Below the pieces are notes generated by a model. It had not been told where the DNA came from and made no database searches. It saw only the letters and a list, made by a program, of their open reading frames with translations. This document shows, in pieces, positions 53,996-64,000 of a stretch of DNA of 64,000 nt (within the stretch, counting starts at the first letter, position 1; the number at the start of each line of letters is the position of its first letter). The translations under genes and the position numbers were made by a program. The DNA comes from Panulirus ornatus. Its lineage: Eukaryota; Arthropoda; Malacostraca; Decapoda; Palinuridae. The stretch lies in NCBI RefSeq assembly GCF_036320965.1, contig NC_092276.1:10888245-10952244 (forward strand), written 5' to 3'.

Positions 53996-54075
<80 letters not shown>
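53905..54075 (+). repeat. Compound (AC)n-(AT)n-(GA)n microsatellite
   Basis: (AC)n at 53905-53990, (AT)n at about 54000-54028 and (GA)n to 54075 are contiguous apart from a short linker. Confidence 0.96.
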
Positions 54076-54079
<4 letters not shown>

Positions 54080-54238
54080 ATAACACCAATAAGGCCTTCT
54101 GAAACAACTTCCCGTGTATCAAAGCGTTCAAAGTCTTACAACACCTCATTTAAAAACACTCCTTCGGTGTTTTGAATGCCCACAATTCAAAGTTTTATCC
54201 ATTCACCATACACTTGTATGGTAAACTATGACGTTTAC

Positions 54239-54570
54239 GTTGTATTGTGAACTCCATCTGTGCACTGTATAAGCAATATTTTGAACCCCATCTGTGCACT
54301 GTATATGCAATATTGTGAACCCCATCTGTGCACTGTATATGCGATATTGTGAATCCCATCTGTGCACTGTATACGCAATATTGTGAACCCCATATGTGCA
54401 CTGTATACGCAATATTGTGAACCCATCTGTGCACCGCATACGCAGTATTGTGAAATCCATCTGTGCACTGTATACGCAATATTGTGAACCCCATCTGTGC
54501 ACTATATACCCAATATTGTGAACCCCATCTGTGCACCACATACGCAATATTGTGAACCCAATCTGTGCAA
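54239..54570 (+). repeat. 34 bp minisatellite, about 10 copies
   Basis: The unit contains ATATTGTGAACCCCATCTGT and GCACTGTATACGCA. One-base length variants (AACCCATC) and substitutions occur throughout. Confidence 0.96.
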
Positions 54571-55056
54571 AATTGTATTTACAGACATGCCTCCTTCCTC
54601 CGCCACACCAGAGGAACAGCTGTTCTTTATGATGCAAATTTTGGGGACCAATGTTTTACCAAGATGTCGCAGTGAGTTGCTAAACCTTACTCAAAAAAAA
54701 AAAGAAGAAAAATCTTAGGTAGCTCATCTCTTTTTATTTGCGAGAGACGCTCCAAAGAAATCTGTATTGGGACGTGTACGAAAATATAAGTTAACGAAGA
54801 GCGAAGGAAGTTTCGTCCCCTGATTCAAAGGGATCTGGATTCATTAAAATGACCAGGACATTGAATCTTCTTACTTGAGTATGCAGAAATTTGAACGAAA
54901 GGTTCCATTCACCTGTCAAATAAAGTTACTGAAGAAAACCACGTGAAAAAAGAATTTGCTTAAAGGAAAAAGTATATATTCATCTTCGGCATCGGAATGG
55001 AAAGTGGTTTACGGTTCGTATTTTACTAAGCATCGCAAGAAATGGGAACCTGTAGA
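54571..55056. other. Unique sequence
   Basis: No feature is recognised. Confidence 0.5.
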
Positions 55057-55372
55057 TCCAATAGTGTTCTTGAAGTCCAACATGGCACTTTTGAGATCTA
55101 GTAGTGTTCTTGGAGTCCAACATGGCACTTTTGAGATTCAGTAGTGTTCTTGGAGTCCAACATGGCACTTTTGAGATTCAGTAGTGTTCTTGGAGTCCAA
55201 TATATGGCACTTTTGAGATCCAGTAGTGTTCTTAGAGTCCAATATATGGCACTTTTGAGATCTAGTAATGTTCTTGGAGTCCAATATATGGCACTTTTGA
55301 GATCCAGTAGTGTTCTTGGAGTCCAATATATGGCACTTTTGAGATCCAGTAGTGTTCTTGGAGTCTAACACG
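55057..55372 (+). repeat. 42/39 bp minisatellite, 8 copies
   Basis: The unit contains CAGTAGTGTTCTTGGAGTCC. The first three copies have AACATGGCAC (shorter) and the later ones have AATATATGGCAC (42 bp). The two length classes are therefore spatially separated. Confidence 0.96.
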
Positions 55373-55814
55373 ACACCGTTGGCAAATCTTTGGTAATTAT
55401 AGAATTTTATGACACTTTTAGCCCAGTTTCCTTCACACGGCACATCTGATCTGTTTACTATTGTTTGCAAACGAGATTAGATGATTCAAATGATGCCAAG
55501 AGGCGATTAAGAAACCAGTAAAAAAAAAATTACAATTGAAATATTACGAGAAATGGTTCTTATCAACAGCTTTTCAGAGAACCTCAAGACTTTAGGGAAA
55601 GGAGAGAAAAAAGCAAATTAAGATAAGTTATGGAGGTCAGCGGTTCAGCATCTTTTACGACACTGACAGAAGTCTCCATTACTGGAAATCCAATATTGCC
55701 TGGGAGGAATTCTTAGTCAATGCCCATGATCCTTGTCTCACACACACACAGGAACATCTGGGGCAAATGGCACGAGACATCTGAAGCACCAGCCACTTTC
55801 AGAATCATTCTCCT
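55373..55814. other. Unique sequence
   Basis: No feature is recognised. Confidence 0.5.
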
Positions 55815-56062
55815 ATCTTCCAATTATCATCACCATTGTTATCATTACTATTATGATAATCATGATCATTGTTATTACTATCGTTATGACTATCATCATC
55901 ATTGTTAATGATATCGTTATGATTATTATCATCATTTTTATCACAATTATCGTCATCATTATCCATCATAATCACTGATGCCTTTATTATGATCATTATC
56001 ATTATTATTACTACTAGTTATAGTATCATTATCATTAATGTCATTATCATTATTTCCAATAG
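55815..56062 (+). repeat. ATC/ATT trinucleotide-rich tract
   Basis: An impure ATC/ATT/GTT tract of about 245 bp, similar in make-up to the ATT tracts of the 5' array but without a neighbouring core. A short CTCCTTCTTTTGGAAA match to family A follows at about 56108, too short to call. Confidence 0.9.
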
Positions 56063-56599
56063 GCGGCCAGCTGGACCCAAGAGGCAAAAAGTAATCATTT
56101 GGCTTCTGCTCCTTCTTTTGGAAAGAGATAATACAGGAGGACGTACACCCTAAAGTGGTAAATAGGATAATATACTAAGGAAAACACTGGCGCGTCCTGT
56201 ATCACATTTTGCATTGCTACTTTAAGTGGCTTACCACACCTCATCGCGTGTAGATAATAGCCATCTATTCATTTCTGGCGAAGGTGTGCCCTTCCACGAT
56301 ATGCGCTGTAGCAGCTATGAATAAACAAAAGGTACCGATGAATAATGCAGGAGCAAAAGAGATGAAGAGTGTGAATAATGAAGGTTAGCGAGCGAGGAAA
56401 GGAGAGGAAAAAAATTGAATTTCTGAGAAAGGATAAAGAAGTTCTGGCAAGGAGTCCATTTTCTTAACAACCTGTCTTCAGAAATTCGCCTCACAGTTTC
56501 CCCGCATCTTTTGTTGGTGAGCGTCTTACCATCGCTGCATGTTCTCCCACCTCTTTGGCTACTCGCGTGATGGATGGGAGGATGCGTGACCCAGACAGA
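56063..56599. other. Unique sequence
   Basis: No gene is recognised. Confidence 0.5.
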
Positions 56600-56632
56600 A
56601 TGGGAGGAGGAGGAGGAGGAGGAGGAGGAGGG
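56600..56632 (+). repeat. (GGA)n trinucleotide repeat
   Basis: A nearly pure (GGA)n. Confidence 0.93.
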
Positions 56633-56665
56633 AAGGAGTGGTGTCCTCTGATTCGGATGCTCGTA

Positions 56666-56960
56666 TCGTCGTCCCTCACTGTTTCGAACCTCTGGTGTCT
56701 CGAAGCATGTGGTCCTTTTACTGCCTTCGATTCTAAGTTCTTGACATGTTTGGATTACAGATGTGGTTGATCGTCTCTCACTGTTTTGAACCTGTGGTGT
56801 CTCGAAGCATGTGGTCCTTACTGTTTCGATTCTCGAATTCTTGACGTGTTTGTGGTTGATCGTCCCTCACTGTTTCGAACCTGTGGTGTCTCGAAGCATG
56901 TGAACCTTATACTGTTTCAGTTCCGAGTTCATGAAACGTATGGATTATGGTGTTGCTGAA
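56666..56960 (+). repeat. 88-102 bp tandem repeat, 3 copies
   Basis: Copies start near 56666, 56768 and 56856 with CGTCCCTCACTGTTTCGAAC (copy 2 has two changes), followed by TGGTGTCTCGAAGCATGTG. They differ by indels and the third decays toward its end. Confidence 0.93.
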
Positions 56961-57322
56961 CTGGACGAAGTGTGGAATAAAACCGCGCTCTCCTGGGACT
57001 AATATCTTCTTGTCTTTTAATATCGTCCTCAAATGACAAAGGTGACGGTGCCGAACGTGTGAGGTAAATGAAGAATATAAAAAAAGAAGTTTGACCCGTT
57101 ATGTACAGCGTGAGTGAAGAACGTATCGCCCTTAACTCACATACTGCCAACACCACGATCGAGAACGACTGATAGAGGTACTCTGGTCTGCCTCGGTTGG
57201 CGTTATGAGGATCGTGTGAGAGTGGGAGAGTCGAGTGGGTGGGTGACATTATCAGCAAAGCCAGCAGGGAACTCCAAAATCCTGGAGCTACTGCCTTGGA
57301 GAGGACGTCTGTATCCTTGATG
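56961..57322. other. Unique sequence
   Basis: No gene is recognised. Confidence 0.5.
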
Positions 57323-57399
57323 CTGGTGGTGGTGGTGGTGGTGGTGTGGGACGGGTGTTGGAGATCCTGCAGGAAGGAGGAGGAGGAGGAGGAGGAGGA

Positions 57400-57481
<82 letters not shown>
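57323..57481 (+). repeat. (GGT)n, (AGG)n and (CT)n
   Basis: GGT units at 57323-57345, AGG units at about 57375-57402, and a (CT)n at 57401-57480. Confidence 0.95.
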
Positions 57482-57483
<2 letters not shown>

Positions 57484-57675
57484 AAAGCTGATGTAGGACT
57501 GGGCTCAGGATGGCCCAGTGCGAGCTGAAGGAATGGTGATATGATGATGGGCGGGAAACGTCCTGAGAACTAGACCATCTTTCCTAGACTCTATCCTCAG
57601 AGTCCTTTAGGAGCATGAAGGATATTAAGGTAGTTCTGAGATCGTTGCATCCGCTGGGGGCGTTGATCACAGGCG

Positions 57676-58466
57676 TGGGATGCCATCAGTCATGTGTAAC
57701 CACTCATGGTGGGTACGTGGGGTGCCATCAGTCATGTGTAACCACTCATGGTGGGTACGTGGGGTGCCATCAGTCATGTGTAACCACTCATGGTGGGTAC
57801 GTGGGGTGCCTCAGTCATGTGTAACCACTCATGGTGGATGCGTGGGGTGCCTCAGTCATGTGTAACCACTCATGGTGGGTACGTGGGGTGCCTCAGTCAT
57901 GTGTAACCACTCATGGTGGGTACGTGGGGTGCCATCAGTCATGTGTAACCACTCATGGTGGGTACGTGGGATGCCATCAGTCATGTGTAACCACTCATGG
58001 TGGGTACGTGGGGTGCCATCAGTCATGAGTAACCACTCATGGTGGGTACGTGGGGTGCCTCAGTCATGAGTAACCACTCATGGTGGGTACGTGGGGTGCC
58101 ATCAGTCATGAGTAACCACTCATGGTGGGTACGTGGGGTGCCTCAGTCATGAGTAACCACTCATGGTGGGTACGTGGGGTGCCTCAGTCATGAGTAACCA
58201 CTCATGGAAGATGCGTGGGGTGCCTCAGTCATGTGTAACCACTCATGGTGGGTACGTGGGGTGCCTCAGTCATGAGTAACCACTCATGGTGGGTACGTGG
58301 GGTGCCTCAGTCATGAGTAACCACTCATGGTGGGTGCGTGGGGTGCCTCAGTCATGAGTAACCACTCATGGTGGGTACGTGGGGTGCCTCAGTCATGAGT
58401 AACCACTCATGGTGGGTACGTGGGGTGCCTCAGTCATGAGTAACCACTCATGGTGGGTACGTGGGT
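57676..58466 (+). repeat. 41/42 bp minisatellite, about 19 copies, hairpin variants
   Basis: The unit contains AACCACTCATGGTGGGTACG. Units with GCCATCAG are 42 bp and units with GCCTCAG are 41 bp. The first eight units have CATGTGTAACCACTCATG. Nearly all later ones have CATGAGTAACCACTCATG, which is a perfect 7 bp stem with an AACC loop. Confidence 0.97.
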
Positions 58467-58723
58467 CATCTTTACTCACAAGAGGATGTAAAGATAAGGA
58501 AGGATAATAACTGCAGGGTAGGGATAGAGTCCCTAAGCTAAGCAGGAGCGGACCTGAAGAGGGAGTTCTTTGGATGAGAAGCTCCTAGCGGACCCAGATC
58601 TTGGGTGTAGGGTATTACAGAGTCTAGGTAAAGCTTCAAACAGTTGCACGTTGGCTTTGAGGGCTGTTTTCAAGCCATCAAAGGCCGTCATTAACTCCCA
58701 GGCAACCCCGGGTCCCTATCTAA
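58467..58723. other. Unique sequence
   Basis: No feature is recognised. Confidence 0.5.
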
Positions 58724-58790
58724 TAATGATCATGATGATGATAATAATGATAATGATAATAACGATAATAAGTATAAGATAATGATAATT
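58724..58790 (+). repeat. (ATG/ATA)n trinucleotide tract
   Basis: An impure AATGAT/AATAAC tract. Confidence 0.9.
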
Positions 58791-58981
58791 CTAGCACTCC
58801 ACGTTTCATAAACAATTTTCATTCCCTCCCAGAGATGTGTGCTTGACTAACATGGATAATCTTTCTCTTCAGGTCGTATGGCAAAAAAATATGCACATCC
58901 TTTCTCTTTCTCTCTCCCCACACCCCCTTTTGCTGTCCCCGAGCCACCGTAGATCAAATGCGCCCTCAACGCTGCAGGAAT

Positions 58982-58982
<1 letters not shown>

Positions 58983-59065
<83 letters not shown>
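58983..59065 (+). repeat. (GA)n microsatellite
   Basis: (GA)n of about 75 bp, with AAAG and AGCG interruptions at the 3' end. Confidence 0.97.
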
Positions 59066-59377
59066 CGAAGATCCAACTAGTATTCGGAAGAACATACATC
59101 CTACTCTTTCCTTTATTCCTGGAGTAATTGGGCGGTTCTTCCTCAGATGACGGAGGAGGGAGAGGCTAATGGAACCTTCAGATAGGATCGTTGTGGTGAG
59201 GAGCATCCCTCTGGCAGCGTAGGTGGTGAGGAGGAGAGGGTTGCAAGAGGAGATGCAAGAGGATGAGATCTGGAAGGCAGCAGAGGCGGGAGATGGAAAC
59301 CATGCAACATTCCAGAGGTACTGGAAGACAGAGGAGAAAGAGGGACATCCTGTCATTACAAGAAGGGTTCGTGACCT

Positions 59378-59438
59378 TCAGACTATTAACAGGTAATGGG
59401 GAAGGTCAGACTCTTAACAGGTAATGGGGAAGGTCTTT
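59378..59438 (+). repeat. 28 bp tandem duplication
   Basis: GACTATTAACAGGTAATGGG and GACTCTTAACAGGTAATGGG start two adjacent copies. Confidence 0.9.
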
Positions 59439-59504
59439 GGAATAGCTGATGAGACGATGATGGAGGAAAGCAAGAAGGGTATAAGGGGGTCATGAAGGTC
59501 TGTG

Positions 59505-59539
59505 GTGGTGGTGGTGTGTGTGTGTGTGTGTGTGTGTGT
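59505..59539 (+). repeat. (GGT)n and (GT)n
   Basis: A short (GGT)n passes into (GT)n, upstream of a SINE fragment. Confidence 0.93.
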
Positions 59540-59562
59540 AAGTATGGGGCATGATGAATGTA

Positions 59563-59720
59563 GAATCCTGGTTGCGGCAGTGGGCCCACAGTCAACCCAG
59601 CTGTTCGTCCACCCTTTAGGGATTGATCAATGAAATGGGTGCCTGGCTCGAGCCACGGTTTATATACAGTGTTAATGTAATGGCCTTGATTAGGGCATCT
59701 GCTGCCCATGCCGTCTCAGC
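59563..59720 (+). mobile_element. tRNA-derived SINE, second family, 5'-truncated
   Basis: The sequence starts inside the B-box (GAATCCTGGTTGCGGCAGTG) and runs through CCACAGTCAACCCAGCTGTT and CCTTGATTAGGGC to CCATGCCGTCTCAGCGAAC. It aligns with the minus strand of 37090-37213, with scattered differences and small indels, so the A-box head is lost. Confidence 0.8.
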
Positions 59721-59929
59721 GAACATTAGAAAGACAATAGGTCTTTATCTCAGTGGTAAAGATATGGTCGAATACGATAAGAGCGACTAGCAGACCTTAT
59801 TTAGTGGATGGTTGTGCCATATGCATGACGCACATACGTCTTTCCCTCTCTCACACCAGGGACGTGGTTGGTTAGATTCGATCTCTTTCACATCATATTT
59901 TGTCGGGTGCTTCAAATCACTACACCATT

Positions 59930-59958
59930 TCGATATGTTTCCCCAGGAAACATATCGA
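59930..59958. other. Perfect 13 bp inverted repeat
   Basis: TCGATATGTTTCC and GGAAACATATCGA are separated by CCA. No repeat family or gene adjoins it, and no U-run follows. Its role is unknown. Confidence 0.9.
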
Positions 59959-60358
59959 CACAAGATCTTGAAGTATCCCGCCACGCCTGCGAAATATAAC
60001 TGGGGAAAATATACAATACGAATACTGCAGGGCTGAGGGAGTGTACCTTCCTCCTGGAGAAGTTGAAATGCTCGATGGAAAAAAAAATCCTTCGGTGTGA
60101 AAAGTTAAACCCCATCTGCACATTGCGAGTGTATCATAATCTAATGGTAGAGAGCAGCCTAACCTAAGCCCCACGCTCATGTTGAAGTGATTATAACACA
60201 ACAGATTCTCTCCTCCATTAGCGTTTCGGGCCCACATGAAGGCAAGCACAGCGAGGAAGCAGGAATTAACACACTAGGGAATTAGGAGGGGGGTATATCT
60301 GGGGCGTGGATTAGGGTGTAGATTAGGTCATGAATGATGGCAGTATAATTACTGGGAT

Positions 60359-60500
<142 letters not shown>

Positions 60501-61667
60501 GGGTGGGCTTTCTCGTTATGTAATAATGCAATTAGGTTTAGCCTCGTTTCGATGAACGTAATTTGATGATTTAATTTTTATGTTATTAGCTCTGCCGGAG
60601 GACTGGTCATAATTAGAAGGATGAGTGGGGGGGAAAACTAGATATGATGTTGTTGTTCAGGAAGTGGTGGTTAAAGAGGTGTTATCCTCTGATATCACTG
60701 TGAAGGATATAAAAGGATAGGATATGATGGTCCTTCTAACCCCTCCTTACAACATCTCCTGTATGGATGAGTTACGAGCTGTTATCTGAGAAGGGGGAAA
60801 CTTTCCACACTGCTTTGATCAACCCATTCATCTCTCCAACACCAGCCACACTTCACTCTGTGTCCCATTGTGGCACAAGGGTTAACAATGGTTCACGACC
60901 TGTTCTCTGTGACGAGAGCGGTTCCAACAGTCATCGCTCTGATCTCCCATCAGTAAAGGAATACGACCTCATATGTGTCTTGGATCATTCTTCTCGTCTA
61001 ATGATCCCGTGATCAGAGTTTCGATACGCTGGGGATAATGCTTGCCAGACGCTCGCTACTCCATGAAGACGCCAAGGACCACAGGGTTCTCTACCCACTG
61101 TCCCACAGCAGAGCTAAGATCTCTAGGAATCAATGTCTGTCTCACTGTTCGGCGACAGTGTTATGACTTTAAGAAGGAATGTCGTGGAGGCTATGTATCA
61201 TCTCTAAACCCCTTGAAGGCATCTCGACCCCAAATGTAGATTAGGTTTGTTTTCCAAATATATTCGAATACCGTTGTATGTAGCATCAAAGACCATAGAC
61301 ACGTGAATTGTATAGCTCTTTGCATATGACCTTCGATGAAATTCGTCTCAATTTGTAGTCATTTTTTTTTTTCATTTACCGCTCGTCGTAGAATGGAAGT
61401 CTTCCCAAATATGAAACAACTTTGGTTCCCAATAAGTGACGCAACTTTTAATCTGTGGTAAACCTGGAAGTGGTCATAAACAAATACCTTCAACTTCCCT
61501 GTGGCACCAAGACCCTAAGACAGTGGATGGAGTTTTTCAAGTACACAGTAACTGCTCAGATTACCTTATCTAACCCTCTGGTTCAACCTTTTTGATTCTC
61601 TTTTGTTTCACCGTTTTCGAAAATCTGGTTGTTAAACCCACGATCCATTGGATCGCCGAGGGAAGGG
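60501..61667. other. Unique sequence
   Basis: Open frames at 60767-61012 and 61042-61239 are not low complexity but show no recognisable domain or splice structure. No feature is called. Confidence 0.5.
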
Positions 61668-61703
61668 GTTAGTAGTAGTAGTGGTAGTAGTAGTAGTAGT
61701 AGC

Positions 61704-61744
<41 letters not shown>

Positions 61745-61768
61745 CAGTGGTAGTACTAGCAGTTGTAG
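61668..61768 (+). repeat. (AGT)n trinucleotide repeat
   Basis: (AGT)n of about 100 bp with AGC and GGT interruptions. Poly-Ser, poly-Val and poly-Thr frames across it are artefacts. Confidence 0.96.
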
Positions 61769-63578
61769 TTTGTTGCGACGGCCCGCGTCCACTCTCGAAA
61801 AAATTGTGGGTCAACTTAAACCCATTAAGACGAACTTTCCAAAACTTGTGTTTTGTTCTGCTACTAAATTCGTCCATCCCATTTTAGTGCTTCAGGAAGA
61901 GGACATTGGCTAATATATCTTGTAACGCGTCTGGTTTCCCTTTGTAAGAACTATTCTAAAGTAAATTATATGTATATCATAATCTGAAGACGACGAGGCA
62001 GAGAAATATTTCTGCCAGGCAGACTGGGGTGAGGATTAGAGAGGTCAACGAAGGAGATGGGACAGCGTTCTGCTGGGGTAAGGAAGAATACGAATAAGAG
62101 CACGAGACACCCTCCCTAAACGAAGAGATAGATCCCAAAGAAACCACAATTTTCTTTTTGGAGGGGTGAATCTTCTTTCAGCCCCTGAGGGTAATGTTTA
62201 AAACGTATTCCTGTGGGACTATCATGATGTGAATAACTGGTTAGAAAAGAAGATTATCGATACAAAGGCTCCTATATTCATTTCGATCAAATGATAGAAT
62301 GCAGATGAAGTGCGATAGTTTCTGTTCATAGACTTCAACAATGTGGGAGAAAACGAGACGAAGCTGTGGTCCTTAAGGTAGACCAATGTCCATAGACCAT
62401 CATCCAGGAGGTTTTCAGGACAAGTGCTGTGCATCACTACCCTACACGAGCCAGCGAACGAGGTGAGTTATCTAGCTATTACAGGATTATGATATATGGA
62501 CAGCTTCGCGTGGAGCCTCCGAAGCTGTATCCAGCTTAGATCAAATGGAGACAACTATGTCTTGTCTGACCAACGTATGACGATGGATATGCAGGAGTTT
62601 GCCAGACTGCAACCAGGTTAATCCATGGGTACAATCATGTAGGGATTTAGCTAAAAAGATCGTTACTGTATTAATCCATCTGGGCCTTCGTACAGAAGAG
62701 GGTTTGGTCTGTTCAAGGACCAGGTAATGTGAAAGTCCACCTGAAGATTTACCAGACTGCCACTCGAAAACCACTGGATACTACCCTCCCTAGTGTATAC
62801 AATAGACCATCATCTATGAGGACCCGTCAGACAGTAGCAGGACAAGTGGACCATCACTCCAGGACCTGCATGATGATTTCCAGAGAAGCACGTGTATGGA
62901 ACACAGTACAAGGCACTTTCTAAACTCTTGCTGGATCAACATACAGGAACCACCTGCCACAGAAGGGGATTGCAGGAAATACTGTCATGTTAGTGTGTAG
63001 GAACGATCGTATGAGGAACAACATGCTGAAATATAGTAGTCAGTCCTTTGTGTGGCTTTTGCGAAAGCAGTGCCAACTGCATAAAGAGCATTTGCTTTTA
63101 CGATATAGATTTTCATCTTTTTTGGGGGGAATCAATGGCCTTTAAGGCTGCGTTCCAGTTGGCCAGGTCTTCCAGCAGTCTGTCACCAGACCTATAACCT
63201 CAAAGAGATTTAATGCCAGCTAAAGAGCTCTCCTGCTGTACAAGAATCTAAGTAAAAAGAGATTTTAGCGACGTCTGGAACGCTGAAATCGTTTTAGTTC
63301 TGAAAGGAGACTTTCATCCAACCAAAGACCTTTGCAGTGAGAGTCAAAACTTGTCAACCAGCCCAAGAGCCTCTAGGAAAGAAGAGAGCTAGCAAGACTT
63401 CTTGCCAGGGAGGCAGTATTCCAGGCAACGCACTCGGCCCACACCAGCACCAGTGGCACCTCAGTGAGCAGGAGTTGTGTGGTTGTTGTCAAGTCTCGTG
63501 TGTGTGTGTGTGGAGGTTCCTCGAGCGGGCAGGAAATTGCAGCTCTTACCGTTCGGTTCCCCGTTTGTGGCGTCCAGC

Positions 63579-63581
<3 letters not shown>
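61769..63581. other. Longest stretch without repeats
   Basis: About 1.8 kb of unique sequence with base composition nearer to balanced than the rest of the window. Short open frames (62541-62774 minus, 62729-62923 plus) carry no domain I recognise. If a gene or UTR lies in the window, this interval and 60501-61667 are the least unlikely places. Confidence 0.4.
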
Positions 63582-63645
<64 letters not shown>

Positions 63646-63730
63646 CCCGTGTTTTTTTTTTTTTTTTTTTTTGACTTGCAAGCCGCTGTATTTCCAGGAC
63701 GACAATTTATGGGTTTTTTTTTTTTTTGGT
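63582..63730 (+). repeat. (CT)n with two T-runs
   Basis: (CT)n at about 63582-63642, a T-run at about 63651-63672, and a second T-run at about 63714-63727. The remaining 63731-64000 is unique, with nothing recognised. Confidence 0.95.
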
Positions 63731-64000
63731 ATAGTCAGTCAGGGTTTTCCAGCCCGTGCCTTCTGCGAGGGATGGTTTCTTAAGCCATCGCTTTGAGTTG
63801 TAAGAGTTTCACTATTCTTTGCCTTCATGTTAAAAGGAATGAGGATAAAGCCGTAGAAAAAAACCATGCGTGTGAATGTTTGAGAAATCTTTCAACGTTT
63901 TCTCCGATTTGAGCTCTCTCACGGTACTTTAAGAATACATGGCACGTTAGGTAGCTGAGGCCGTAAACGGGTAAGTTTTAAATTGGGTTCTTTGTGGCTA

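Noticed and set aside
56108..56150. Further family A copy
   Set aside because: Only about 16 bases match (CTCCTTCTTTTGGAAA), too short to separate from chance.

Overview
This window reads as intergenic eukaryotic nuclear DNA, most likely from a decapod crustacean (shrimp, crab, lobster or crayfish type). The organism call is inference. It rests on the very high density of long dinucleotide arrays (AT, CT/GA, GT/CA), on tRNA-derived SINEs, and on two dispersed repeat families (here called A and B) that I recall as common in decapod sequence. I found no gene I can support. There is no recognisable protein domain, exon chain, rRNA, intact tRNA or CRISPR array. Nearly all open frames above 60 codons lie in simple repeats or in minisatellites whose period is a multiple of three, so both strands stay open.

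Layout. Positions 1-9912 hold a complex tandem array. Eight copies of a ~220-300 bp GC-richer core are separated by AT-rich modules. Each core carries CREB/ATF-type palindromes (TGACGTCA), a GC box and nested hairpins, and in five copies the whole core is a ~221 bp imperfect palindrome. The array alternates short units (~1 kb, one core) and long units (~2.6 kb, two cores), and the last two long units are near-identical tandem copies about 2.64 kb apart. Positions 10050-11032 hold one copy each of families A and B with AT tails. Positions 11033-33000 are mostly unique sequence broken by long microsatellites, minisatellites (33, 33, 40 and 24 bp units) and a SINE at 18780-19025. Positions 33040-42520 carry most of the family A and B copies, a 112 bp repeat with a built-in hairpin, and a second SINE family at 37085-37290. 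Positions 42520-64000 are again minisatellite-rich (42, 66, 42, 30, 34, 42 and 41/42 bp units), with a striking foldback of family B at 53312-53438 and a truncated SINE at 59563-59720.

How the parts relate. Most long AT tracts begin exactly at the end of a family A or family B element, so these elements seem to carry, create or target AT microsatellites. The array cores also end in modules containing a family B fragment. Several repeat classes are built around hairpins: the array core, both ends of family B, the 112 bp repeat, the 30 bp repeat and the 41/42 bp repeat. The strongest candidate for something undescribed is the CRE-bearing palindromic core, which has evidently been amplified and recombined. 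Whether it is a foldback transposon, a satellite or a regulatory unit cannot be decided from this sequence alone.
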